Positions 17,852 through 27,026 of a stretch of DNA of 36,685 nt are shown here, piece after piece. A program made the translations under genes and the position numbers. This DNA is from an uncultured Mucilaginibacter sp. (GTDB taxonomy: Bacteria > Bacteroidota > Bacteroidia > Sphingobacteriales > Sphingobacteriaceae), in contig CAIWRU010000083.1 of NCBI GenBank assembly GCA_903915155.1, positions 1-36,685 of the forward strand, written 5' to 3'. The notes below the pieces were generated by a model. The model was not told the DNA's origin. It made no database searches and saw only the letters and a program-made list of their open reading frames with translations. Every line of letters begins with the position of its first letter. Position 1 is the first letter of the stretch.

Positions 17852-17920
17852 CGCGCTCCGTTTACCCACCCCGACTTTGCTTCGCTTGTCGGCCCTCCCT
17901 TTGCTGCGCACAAGGAGGGC
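17852..17920 (-). repeat. dispersed intergenic element, family C, copy 1 (hairpin plus 40-nt conserved block)
   Basis: 40-nt block CGACAAGCGAAGCAAAGTCGGGGTGGGTAAACGGAGCGCG (minus, 17852-17891) preceded on the minus strand by hairpin GCCCTCC/GGAGGGC (17892-17898/17914-17920). 34/40 identical to the block at 34693-34732. Confidence 0.75.
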
Positions 17921-18008
17921 GAAAATTATTCTCTCTTAACTTATTTATAGCCCTTTTATTTGCCTGCCTGCCATTTGCACATCCGCCCAATTAGCTTATT
18001 TTTGAGCT

Positions 18009-18758
18009 ATGACAACGGAAGAAGGCTTCGAGATAAAATTGCCCCAGTTTGAGGGGCCGTTTGACTTGTTGCTTTTTTTTATTGAGCGGGATGAGTTGGA
18101 AATTCACGATATACCCATTGCACGCATTACCGACGATTTTTTGAACTACCTGCACCAGATGGCGAGCCTGAACATGGAGATAGCCAGCGAGTTTATTTTT
18201 GTGGCGGCCACACTCATGCGCATAAAAGCTAAAATGCTCCTCCCGCGCTTTGAGGTGGATGAGGCCGGTAACGAGATAGACCATAAGGAAGACCTGATAC
18301 GCAAGCTGATAGAGTACAAAAAATTTAAAGAGGTATGTGAGGAACTGCGCCCCTATGAAGATGAACGTTTTAAACAGGAAAAGCGCGGCAACATTAAACA
18401 CGACCTGGAGCAAGTGGAGAAAGTGCCGCTGCCCGGCGAGGAGCTACAGGAACTAAGCCTGTACAAACTGATGATGGTTTACGAGCGCCTTACCCGCAAT
18501 TACGAGGAGCGCTCGCGCGAGGTTACGCATACCATAGTGCAGTATCCTTATACGATTGAGAAACAAAAGGCGGCCATAAACCAATTGCTTAAAATCAACA
18601 AGATGCTTGATTTTAAAGCCATCGCCCAAAATTCGGACAACAAGGTGCATTTTGTGTACAACTTTTTGGCTGTATTGGAAATGTTACAGCAGGAACTAAT
18701 AGATATACAGGTGGGCTTGGGCTTTAATAATTTTAGGGTGATGGCAAAGGGGGAGTGA
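18009..18758 (+). CDS. scpA: segregation and condensation protein A
   Basis: 'FEIKLPQFEGPFDLLLFFIERDELEIHDIPIARITDDFLNYL', 'FIFVAATLMRIKAKMLLPR'. Confidence 0.95.
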   Translation: MTTEEGFEIKLPQFEGPFDLLLFFIERDELEIHDIPIARITDDFLNYLHQMASLNMEIASEFIFVAATLMRIKAKMLLPRFEVDEAGNEIDHKEDLIRKLIEYKKFKEVCEELRPYEDERFKQEKRGNIKHDLEQVEKVPLPGEELQELSLYKLMMVYERLTRNYEERSREVTHTIVQYPYTIEKQKAAINQLLKINKMLDFKAIAQNSDNKVHFVYNFLAVLEMLQQELIDIQVGLGFNNFRVMAKGE

Positions 18759-18888
18759 GATGAGTTAATTGGTGATTAGAGATTAGTTTAGGTCAATTTA
18801 GACCCCATGTTGTTACAGCGGACATGAGGTGAAAAAAACTCCATAAATAACAATATTTAACAATTTCTGCCCTCGTTTTTTCCAATTC

Positions 18889-18911
18889 TATTTGTATTTT
18901 TAGTACAAATA
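18889..18911. promoter_or_regulatory. perfect 8-bp inverted repeat, candidate operator
   Basis: TATTTGTA-TTTTTAG-TACAAATA, 15 nt upstream of the permease ATG. Confidence 0.35.
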
Positions 18912-18925
18912 AATCCCCCTTTCGC

Positions 18926-21364
18926 ATGCTCAAAAACTACATCACCATTGCCTGGCGCAACCTTTGGAAACACAAGACTTTTTCGTTCATTAATATCTTC
19001 GGGCTCTCGGTGGGGATAGCGTTTACGCTGCTGATAGGGGCTTATGTTTGGGGTGAGCTTCAGGTGAACCATGATCTGAAGAATGCCGATAACCAATACA
19101 TTATCCTGAGCAAATGGAAGGATCAGAATTTGGGTGGCGAAATCCAAAGTATTGCCGAATTGCCTAAAGCATTGGCCGATAATTATCCTGGCCTGGTAAA
19201 AAACCATTACCGTACCGACCTGGCGACCACCGATGTATCCAGGGGCGATAAACATTTCCGCGAAAGCATACAGGTTGGCGATAGCTCCCTGTTACAGATG
19301 TACGGCTTCCCGCTTTTGTATGGCGATAATAGAACTGCCCTGAACGATCCCTTCTCGGTGGTGATAACCGAAGATATGGCATTGAAATATTTTGGCAGGA
19401 GTGATGTCATCGGTCAAACGCTCAATTTTGAAAGTATGAAGGGCGAACATCATGATTTTACTGTGAGTGGTGTTTTGGAGTCCATCCCGTTAAACTCAGT
19501 TATCGATATCAGTGGTGGCAACCGAAGAAAAGGTACCGAAATAAGCTCGAATTTCTTTTTTAATGCCGATGCCTCCAAATACTTCAAGCGGAACATTAGC
19601 GGTTGGGATAATGTGGGTACAGTTGATTACGTAGAGTTACGTGATGGCGTACGTCCGGAGGCTGTTAATAAAGCAATGCTCAACCTGGTACATAAGTACG
19701 AAACAGACGATGTAATCAGAACAAGCCTTACACCTTACCTCGTTAGCCTTGAAAATTATAACTTGACAGCGCACAACGGCATCATACAAAAAATGGTTTG
19801 GACACTATCGTGCATCGCGCTGTTTATTTTGCTGATGGCGGTTATCAACTTTGTGAATATATGTATCGGGCGGTCGTCGGGACGAATGAAGGAGATGGGT
19901 ATACGTAAAGTGATGGGTGGGCTGCGCAAACAACTGGTATGGCAGTTTTTAACCGAGTCGGTGTTAATGGTGTTACTGGCTACCGTGCTGGCATTGGGGA
20001 TATTTCTTATCATCAGGCCTTATTTCAGCAGTATATTAGGTGCGGATATTATGGGGTTGTTTGAATTTCCCCTGTATTTTATTCCTATACCATTCCTGTT
20101 CGCACTTATTGTGGGGGTGATAGCCGGGATATATCCCGCGCTGGTTTTATCAGCATTAAGATCGGTGGATTCATTAAAAGGGAAGTTAAACACTGTAAAA
20201 GAAAGCGTGTTGTTTCGCAAAACTTTGGTGGCTTTCCAGTTTACTACGGCGGCCATTGTATTTATAGGGGCGGTAATTGTATCGCAGCAGGTAAACTTGT
20301 TTTTTAACGGTAGCCTGGGTTATAACAAAGATTACTTAGTATATGCGCAGCTGCCCAGGGATTGGTCGCCACAGGGAGTTGCCAAAATGGAAAGCGTGCG
20401 CGCGCAACTTGCGCAAATGCCGCAGGTGAGCAACATAACACTTTCGTTTGAAATACCCGACGGCGGTAACGGCGGCAATTACCTGAATTACAGGCAGGGT
20501 GCCAATCCTTCACAATCCATTAGCGCTGAAGGTTTGGTTACGGATAACCAATACGCAGCCACATACCAGATACCTATAAAAGCAGGTACTTTCTTCAGGC
20601 CGGTGTTTGGCACTGCCGACAGCACACGTATAGTAATAAACGAAACCGAAGCTAAAGCCTTAGGATGGAAAACCCCGGCCGACGCTATAGACCAAAAAAT
20701 AATGATACCCGCCTATAGCGATACCAAACCATTTACAGTATGCGGAGTTACCGCCGATTTTCATTTTGGGTCCATGCAGCAAAAAATAATGCCGGAGATA
20801 TTTATGAATGTTAATAATTCTACCGCTTACCGCTTTTTCTCTATCAGGCTAAGATCAGGAAATGTGCAGGGGAGCATATCGGCACTGCAAAATAAATGGG
20901 CGCAGCTGTTGCCTGGTGCCCCGTTTGAATATCATTTCATGGATGACGCGCTGAACCGTATATACAACAACGAGGTGCAGCTGAAAAAAGCGGCCTATAT
21001 GGCAACGGTTCTGGCCATTATTATTGTACTGCTCGGCGTGCTGGGTTTAATATCATTAAGTATCCAAAAAAGAACCAAAGAAATAGGCATACGCAAGGTG
21101 CTGGGCTCATCGGTAGCAGGTATTACGGGGCTGTTTTTAAAGGATTTTTTAGGCGTGATACTGGTAGCCTGCTTTGTAGCCTGCCCGCTGGCTTATTTCA
21201 CCATGCAAAAATGGCTGGATGATTATGCCTATAAGATCAATATTTCTATATCGCCATTTGTTTTTTCCATCTCATTACTAGCCATTATAACCGCGGTGCT
21301 GATAGTTTTGCAAACTATAAAAGCAGCATTGGCTAACCCAATAAAAAGCCTTCGCTCAGAATGA
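18926..21364 (+). CDS. ABC transporter permease, MacB-like periplasmic core plus FtsX domains
   Basis: 'MLKNYITIAWRNLWKHKTFSFINIFGLSVGIAF' and two 'K.MGIRKVMGG / KEIGIRKVLGSS' FtsX signatures. Confidence 0.92.
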   Translation: MLKNYITIAWRNLWKHKTFSFINIFGLSVGIAFTLLIGAYVWGELQVNHDLKNADNQYIILSKWKDQNLGGEIQSIAELPKALADNYPGLVKNHYRTDLATTDVSRGDKHFRESIQVGDSSLLQMYGFPLLYGDNRTALNDPFSVVITEDMALKYFGRSDVIGQTLNFESMKGEHHDFTVSGVLESIPLNSVIDISGGNRRKGTEISSNFFFNADASKYFKRNISGWDNVGTVDYVELRDGVRPEAVNKAMLNLVHKYETDDVIRTSLTPYLVSLENYNLTAHNGIIQKMVWTLSCIALFILLMAVINFVNICIGRSSGRMKEMGIRKVMGGLRKQLVWQFLTESVLMVLLATVLALGIFLIIRPYFSSILGADIMGLFEFPLYFIPIPFLFALIVGVIAGIYPALVLSALRSVDSLKGKLNTVKESVLFRKTLVAFQFTTAAIVFIGAVIVSQQVNLFFNGSLGYNKDYLVYAQLPRDWSPQGVAKMESVRAQLAQMPQVSNITLSFEIPDGGNGGNYLNYRQGANPSQSISAEGLVTDNQYAATYQIPIKAGTFFRPVFGTADSTRIVINETEAKALGWKTPADAIDQKIMIPAYSDTKPFTVCGVTADFHFGSMQQKIMPEIFMNVNNSTAYRFFSIRLRSGNVQGSISALQNKWAQLLPGAPFEYHFMDDALNRIYNNEVQLKKAAYMATVLAIIIVLLGVLGLISLSIQKRTKEIGIRKVLGSSVAGITGLFLKDFLGVILVACFVACPLAYFTMQKWLDDYAYKINISISPFVFSISLLAIITAVLIVLQTIKAALANPIKSLRSE

Positions 21365-21445
21365 GCTATGGCTTTCGAAGAAAGTTTAAGAAACGAGTAA
21401 GTAAAAAGTTTAAACATCAACAGCGTATTCACACTAAAAGCAAAA

Positions 21446-21482
21446 AACCTTTAACCTTTCACCCTTAACCTTTTACCTTTTT
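21446..21482. repeat. degenerate 7-8 nt tandem repeat (AACCTTT-type, 5 units)
   Basis: AACCTTT AACCTTT CACCCTT AACCTTTT ACCTTTTT, directly before TATCTTAG (21485-21492) upstream of glyA. Confidence 0.7.
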
Positions 21483-21511
21483 GTTATCTTAGCGCCGATT
21501 TTAAGCACCAC

Positions 21512-22792
21512 ATGAAAAGAGACAAATTAATTTTTAAGCTGTTAGACGAAGAACAACAACGCCAGGAAGAAGGTATTGAACTTATCGCATCTGAAAACTT
21601 TGTAAGCCGCCAGGTTATGGAAGCTGCCGGATCAGTTGCCACCAACAAATATGCCGAAGGTTTGCCGGGCAAACGCTATTACGGTGGTTGCCAGGTGGTT
21701 GATGAAATTGAGACCATTGCCATTGAGCGTGCCAAACAATTGTTCAATGCTGAATGGGCAAATGTTCAGCCGCATTCAGGCGCGCAGGCCAACGCAGCAG
21801 TTATGCTGGCTTGTTTAAATCCAGGCGATAAAATTTTAGGTTTTGATCTTTCACATGGTGGCCACTTAACGCATGGTTCGGCTGTAAATTATTCCGGTAA
21901 ATTATACGAACCTCATTTTTACGGGGTAAGAAAAGATACCGGTTATGTTGACTACGACCAGCTTAAAGCAGTGGCTTTAAAAGAAAAACCAAAAATGATA
22001 ATTTGCGGCGCTTCGGCCTATTCGCGCGATTGGGATTATGAATTCATTCGCAAAGTGGCCGATGAAGTAGGCGCGCTGGTGCTGGCCGATATTTCGCACC
22101 CGGCAGGTTTAATAGCCCGCGGTTTGTTAACCGATCCGCTGCCGCATTGCCATATTGTTACTACTACCACTCACAAAACCCTGCGCGGCCCGCGCGGCGG
22201 TCTGATATTATTGGGTAAAGATTTTGAGAACCCATGGGGATTAAAAACACCAAAAGGCGAAGTACGCATGATGTCGAACTTGCTGGATATGGCAGTTTTC
22301 CCGGGCATACAGGGCGGCCCATTGGAGCATATCATAGCAGCTAAGGCAGTAGCTTTTGGCGAAGCTTTGAGCGAAGGCTACATGAAATACATTGTACAGG
22401 TTAAGAAAAACGCAGCTGCCATGGCCGCGGCCTTCACCAAACTGGGTTATGAAATAGTTTCGGGCGGTACTGATAATCATTTAATATTGATCGACCTGCG
22501 CAATAAGGGCGTAACAGGCAAGGCGGCTGAAAATGCGCTTGTTGCTGCTGATATCACCATAAATAAAAATATGGTGCCTTATGACGATAAGTCGCCTTTT
22601 GTTACTTCGGGCATACGTGTGGGAACGGCTGCTATTACCACCCGCGGTATGAAAGAAAAACAAATGGAGCAGATAGTAGAACTTATTGACGCCGTAATTG
22701 TTGACCCTGATAATGAACATTCTTTACGAAAAGTGCGTAAAAAGGTACATAAACTAACGGAAGGCTTCCCACTCTACAAGGGGACGGATTAA
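21512..22792 (+). CDS. glyA: serine hydroxymethyltransferase
   Basis: '[23 protein letters not shown]', '[16 protein letters not shown]', '[18 protein letters not shown]'. Confidence 0.98.
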   Translation: MKRDKLIFKLLDEEQQRQEEGIELIASENFVSRQVMEAAGSVATNKYAEGLPGKRYYGGCQVVDEIETIAIERAKQLFNAEWANVQPHSGAQANAAVMLACLNPGDKILGFDLSHGGHLTHGSAVNYSGKLYEPHFYGVRKDTGYVDYDQLKAVALKEKPKMIICGASAYSRDWDYEFIRKVADEVGALVLADISHPAGLIARGLLTDPLPHCHIVTTTTHKTLRGPRGGLILLGKDFENPWGLKTPKGEVRMMSNLLDMAVFPGIQGGPLEHIIAAKAVAFGEALSEGYMKYIVQVKKNAAAMAAAFTKLGYEIVSGGTDNHLILIDLRNKGVTGKAAENALVAADITINKNMVPYDDKSPFVTSGIRVGTAAITTRGMKEKQMEQIVELIDAVIVDPDNEHSLRKVRKKVHKLTEGFPLYKGTD

Positions 22793-22797
22793 TAACT

Positions 22798-25700
22798 GTG
22801 ATCGATAAGCATACTCTTTTACTCCACGATGAACAGGAGCGCGTAAAAGCGCTCAAATCGTATAATGTAATGGATACATTACCGGAGGAGGAGTATGATG
22901 CCATAACCCGCCTTGTAGCTTATATATGTAAGGTGCCGATGGTGCTTTTTTCGCTGATTGATGATGAGCGGCAATGGGGGAAATCTGCAGTTGGCCTTGG
23001 TTTTGAAGAAGGGCGCAGGGAAGACTCATTTTGCCAGTATACCCTCCTTGGCAATAAAATATTCGAAATACCCGATACACTTAAAAACGAGCTGGTTAAA
23101 GACCATCCTTCAGTTACCGAAGGTTTAAAATTGCGTTTTTATGCCGGTGCCCCGCTTATCGACCCGGATGGGCACCGCTTAGGTTCATTATGCGTGATGG
23201 ATACTGTGCCGCGCCAACTCTCGCCCGAACAATTGGACGCGCTACAAGTACTTGGCAACGAGATTATATCGCGCATGGTACTCAACAAGCAAAAAAGGGA
23301 ACTGGAAAAATCGCTCGCTGTACATAAAGATTTCTATGCTTTATTCAACAGCTCGCCCCTCATACATTTCATTGCCGATAAAGATTCAAACATCGAACTG
23401 ATAAATAATGCGGTGATGGATATTTTAGGCTATACACCGCAACAGGCTATCGGCCGCTCGATATGGGAATTTGTTGCCGGTAAAAACCGCGAACAGTTTG
23501 TGCCGCTTATTGAACAAGGTTTAGCAACGCAACACTCATTCGACCTTGAAACCGAAACGGTAACTGCAACAGGCGAAACCAAATGGATAGGCTGGTGCGC
23601 GATAAATAAAAGTGGGAAATGGTATGCCAGCGGGCGCGATATTACCTATCAGAAAAAGATATTGGCCGATCTGGAACAGCTTTCACTGGTTGCCAATAAA
23701 ATGATAAACGGTGTGGTGATAAGTGATGTTAACGATAAGGTAGTTTGGACCAATAATGCTTTTACTGAAATAACAGGCTACGACTTGGCCGATGTTGAAA
23801 ATGAACGCCTGCGCGATGTGATAGTAATAGAAGCAGATGGCCTTGTAGGCATTGAGGAGTATAACCACCTTATGGAGCAAAAGCAATCGTACCAGGTTGA
23901 TGTTTTGGCAAAAAGGAAGGATGGAACACAGTTATGGTTATCTATTATTAATTCAATTGTGTATGATAAGAATGGCGAAATTGAAAAATACATAAGGCTG
24001 CTGGTTGATATTACCGAGCGTAAATCGACTGAAAAAGACCTGGAGATATTATCATTTGCCGCGCGTAAAACTTCAACCGGCATGCTTATCCGAAATAAAG
24101 ATGGGGTAATCATCTGGATGAATGAGGCTTTAGAAGAGATTGTGGGTTATACTCTTGCTGAAATGAAGGGGCAGGTATTTGGCGACCGGCTTACAGGCCC
24201 TGATACTGATCTTGGCGTGTTTGCAAATGCTTCGGCCGCTATGAAGAATAATGTGCCTTACGAAATTGAAATGAAAATCTACAAAAAGGATCAAACTGCA
24301 TTGTGGGTATCAATTTCAAACAACCCATTAATAAATGAACTTGGCCAGGTTGAGCGCCAGGTAGGTGTAATTGTTGATATTGACAAGCGTAAACGCGCCG
24401 AAGAACAACTAAAGCTATTATCGCTTGTGGCAAGCAGCACTACCAGCGGCGTGGTAATAAATGATAGGGAAGGAAAAGTAGAGTGGATAAATACGGCTTT
24501 TGAAAAAATCACCGGATATAATATTGACCACGTAAAGGGTAAACATTTAGGCGATACCCTTAAAGGCGAGCTTACCGACGTGGCGATAATTGAAAGGGCA
24601 CGCCGCCTATCGCGCAATAAACAATCATTTGAAGTCGATCTGCTGGCTTACCGCAGGGATGGCCAACCGCTATGGATCTCGGTCATCAATTCAGTTATTT
24701 TAGGCAGCAATGGCGAGGTTGATAAATATATTGAGGTGATTATTGACATTACCTCTAAAAAAAGAGTAGAAATGGAACTGATAGCAGCGAAAGAAGAAGC
24801 GCTACAGTTAAACCGGGCTAAAGATATGTTCATATCGGTTATGAGCCATGAGATACGTACCCCGCTTAACGCGGTGATAGGCATGTCGCGCCTGCTTATT
24901 GATGATAACCCGCTTGAATCGCAAAAAGAAAACCTGGGCATACTTAAATTTTCGGCTGAAAATTTAATGACGCTGATAAACGATGTGCTGGATTTTACCA
25001 AGATCGAGACCGGCAACGTTGAGCTTGAAAAAGCAAATGTAAACCTGCGCGAAATGGTGCAGCGTATTACCAGCTCAATGCAATACCGGGCTTCAGAAAA
25101 AAATGTTTATCTTAAACATACAATTGAGGATGCTATTCCTGAATTTGTGATTGGTGATAGCGCGAGGCTGGTGCAGGTACTATTGAACCTGGTTAGCAAC
25201 GCAATTAAATTTACCGATACTGGTGGCGTGATTATTGATTTGAAGGTTTTGGAAGAAACGAATAATAACATTCGTATACGTTTTGCGGTAACAGATACAG
25301 GAATTGGTATTGCAAATGAAAAAATAAACACCATCTTTGAGTCATTCAAACAAGCCGAAGCAGATACTACCCGCAAATATGGAGGCACCGGTTTAGGACT
25401 GGCCATAAGTAAGAGATTAATTGAACTACACGATTCGAGGATAAATGTTGATAGTGTTTTGGGCCAGGGCTCAACCTTTTGGTTCACTGTTACGTTTAAC
25501 AAGTCCGATAACAATTCAATTAGTAACGATAATAAAATGGAAATAGGATTGCGCTTAAGTGTACTTGTAGTTGATGATAACCAAATTAACCGGATATTGG
25601 TTAATAAGGTATTGCAAAAATGGGGCACTACGGTTGATTTTGCAGAGAACGGTAAAGAAGCCGTTGACAAAATTTTAGCAAATAAAGAATATGATGTAGT

Positions 25701-25923
25701 GCTGATGGATGTGCATATGCCTATAATGGGCGGCCTTGAAGCAACCCAAATATTGCGCGCCCATCCTGAAACTTATTTCCAGCAATTGCCTATCGTTGCA
25801 TTAACCGCTTCAATGTTAAGCAGCGAAGTTAACCAAATGACTAACGCCGGCATGAATGATTTTATCCTGAAACCATTCGACCCAAAAACATTGTACGAAA
25901 AACTGGCGAGGTACCAGAAGTAA
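22798..25923 (+). CDS. hybrid sensor histidine kinase: GAF, four PAS domains, HisKA, HATPase_c, REC
   Basis: GAF 'YICKVPMVLFSLIDDERQW'; four PAS units with three repeating '(K/R)xDxxxLWxSI.N...VDIT.(K/R)' ends; 'SVMSHEIRTPLNAVIGMSRLL'; 'GGTGLGLAISKRLIELH'; 'DVVLMDVHMPIMGGLEATQILR'. GTG start. Confidence 0.93.
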   Translation: MIDKHTLLLHDEQERVKALKSYNVMDTLPEEEYDAITRLVAYICKVPMVLFSLIDDERQWGKSAVGLGFEEGRREDSFCQYTLLGNKIFEIPDTLKNELVKDHPSVTEGLKLRFYAGAPLIDPDGHRLGSLCVMDTVPRQLSPEQLDALQVLGNEIISRMVLNKQKRELEKSLAVHKDFYALFNSSPLIHFIADKDSNIELINNAVMDILGYTPQQAIGRSIWEFVAGKNREQFVPLIEQGLATQHSFDLETETVTATGETKWIGWCAINKSGKWYASGRDITYQKKILADLEQLSLVANKMINGVVISDVNDKVVWTNNAFTEITGYDLADVENERLRDVIVIEADGLVGIEEYNHLMEQKQSYQVDVLAKRKDGTQLWLSIINSIVYDKNGEIEKYIRLLVDITERKSTEKDLEILSFAARKTSTGMLIRNKDGVIIWMNEALEEIVGYTLAEMKGQVFGDRLTGPDTDLGVFANASAAMKNNVPYEIEMKIYKKDQTALWVSISNNPLINELGQVERQVGVIVDIDKRKRAEEQLKLLSLVASSTTSGVVINDREGKVEWINTAFEKITGYNIDHVKGKHLGDTLKGELTDVAIIERARRLSRNKQSFEVDLLAYRRDGQPLWISVINSVILGSNGEVDKYIEVIIDITSKKRVEMELIAAKEEALQLNRAKDMFISVMSHEIRTPLNAVIGMSRLLIDDNPLESQKENLGILKFSAENLMTLINDVLDFTKIETGNVELEKANVNLREMVQRITSSMQYRASEKNVYLKHTIEDAIPEFVIGDSARLVQVLLNLVSNAIKFTDTGGVIIDLKVLEETNNNIRIRFAVTDTGIGIANEKINTIFESFKQAEADTTRKYGGTGLGLAISKRLIELHDSRINVDSVLGQGSTFWFTVTFNKSDNNSISNDNKMEIGLRLSVLVVDDNQINRILVNKVLQKWGTTVDFAENGKEAVDKILANKEYDVVLMDVHMPIMGGLEATQILRAHPETYFQQLPIVALTASMLSSEVNQMTNAGMNDFILKPFDPKTLYEKLARYQK

Positions 25924-25965
25924 AGTCAAAAGTCAAAAGTCAAAAGGCAAAAGGCAAAAGGCAAA
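25924..25965. repeat. 7-nt tandem repeat: 3x AGTCAAA then 3x AGGCAAA
   Basis: Read directly: AGTCAAAAGTCAAAAGTCAAAAGGCAAAAGGCAAAAGGCAAA, starting right after the kinase stop codon. Confidence 0.95.
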
Positions 25966-25994
25966 ATTTCATTATGTTAAGCTAATGAATCGGC

Positions 25995-26030
25995 ATCCTG
26001 GAAATCTGTTTAATCTGATTAATCCCGGTT
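25995..26030. repeat. 9-nt degenerate tandem repeat, 4 units
   Basis: ATCCTGGAA ATCTGTTTA ATCTGATTA ATCCCGGTT, between convergent genes. Confidence 0.65.
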
Positions 26031-26035
26031 CAGAC

Positions 26036-26734
26036 TTACTCCGCATAAGCAATAGTTGCTATACTTAATTTCAATCCTTCAATTCTTAATAGCTGTACGG
26101 CACAGGCTTCCAGGGTCGATCCGGTTGTTACTACGTCGTCCACCAGCAAAACATGTTTATTTATTAATTTTTCAGGGTTGATAACTGCAAAAACTTCCTG
26201 CATATTCTCAAACCTCGAAAAGCGCGACTTATGGGTTTGTGTCTCAGTGGCTTTAGCGCGGATAAGGCTGCTTTCATCAACAATCGCATTGAGTTTCTGT
26301 GCCAACCCTTCGGCAAAACAGGTACTTTGGTTGTACCCGCGTTGTTTCAACCGCTTTTTATGCAGTGGCACGGGGATAATAACATCTACAGTTTTAAATA
26401 CTTCGTTCTTCGCTAGTTGCGCACCTGCAATATTCCCCAACAAAACACCTATTTGCTGCATCCCATTGTATTTAAAATGATGCATAAGGTTTTGCACCTT
26501 GCCGCCCTTGGCAAAATAATACAGCGCATAAGCGGCCTCTAAGTTTACCTTTCCCCAAAACTGCCGGGCAACAATATTATCGGGCTGCAAATGGAAATTG
26601 GTAAAAGGAAGGGTAAAACGACAATCGGTACAGATAACATACTCGCCGGCCATTAAACTCTCACCACAGGCAGGGCATAGCTGGGGGAACAGCAACGCGG
26701 CAAAATCGGCAAGATAGGTTTGGGCAAGTTTCAC
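26036..26734 (-). CDS. comF: ComF family protein (phosphoribosyltransferase)
   Basis: N-terminal zinc-ribbon 'LCPACGESLMAGEYVICTDC', 'IIPVPLHKKRLKQRGYNQSTCFAEGLA', PRPP loop 'VLLVDDVVTTGSTLEAC'. Confidence 0.92.
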   Translation of the reverse strand: MKLAQTYLADFAALLFPQLCPACGESLMAGEYVICTDCRFTLPFTNFHLQPDNIVARQFWGKVNLEAAYALYYFAKGGKVQNLMHHFKYNGMQQIGVLLGNIAGAQLAKNEVFKTVDVIIPVPLHKKRLKQRGYNQSTCFAEGLAQKLNAIVDESSLIRAKATETQTHKSRFSRFENMQEVFAVINPEKLINKHVLLVDDVVTTGSTLEACAVQLLRIEGLKLSIATIAYAE

Positions 26735-26862
26735 GGCTTTAAGTTAATGAGCGGAATTGAGAAAAGGAAATAATGAGTTACAGGATGAAAAGCGCGTTAA
26801 AAAGCGTTCAGCCAAAATGAACAGCGTAAAAAGTTAAGTAATTGATTTATAATTACGTAAGT

Positions 26863-26974
26863 GTTTGTGGGTGTATGGGTTGCGTTTGGGTTCGTATAGG
26901 TTTGTTTGGGCTTGTTTGGGCCCTGTTTATGGGGTGTTTAGGCCCTGTTTAGGTGCGTTTAGGCACAGTTTAGG
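26863..26974. repeat. helically phased array of 11 GTTTRGG units (CCYAAAC on minus strand)
   Basis: Units start at 26863, 26873, 26884, 26894, 26904, 26914, 26925, 26936, 26947, 26957, 26968; spacers 3-4 nt; mean period 10.5. Confidence 0.85.
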
Positions 26975-27026
26975 TTATGCCATTTGGCTGATATACAGCA
27001 AAATATGAACACAAAAAAGCATTAAT

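Noticed and set aside
25107-25670. 187-aa minus-strand ORF opposite the kinase gene
   Set aside because: Shadow ORF over the HisKA/HATPase region; the plus-strand frame carries all known motifs.
26863-26974. G-quadruplex interpretation of the GTTTRGG array
   Set aside because: GGG tracts are irregular and lost in the right half, where the units become GTTTAGG; helical phasing is the stronger regularity.
26863-26974. CRISPR array
   Set aside because: Units of 7 nt with 3-4 nt spacers are far too short, and no cas genes are present.
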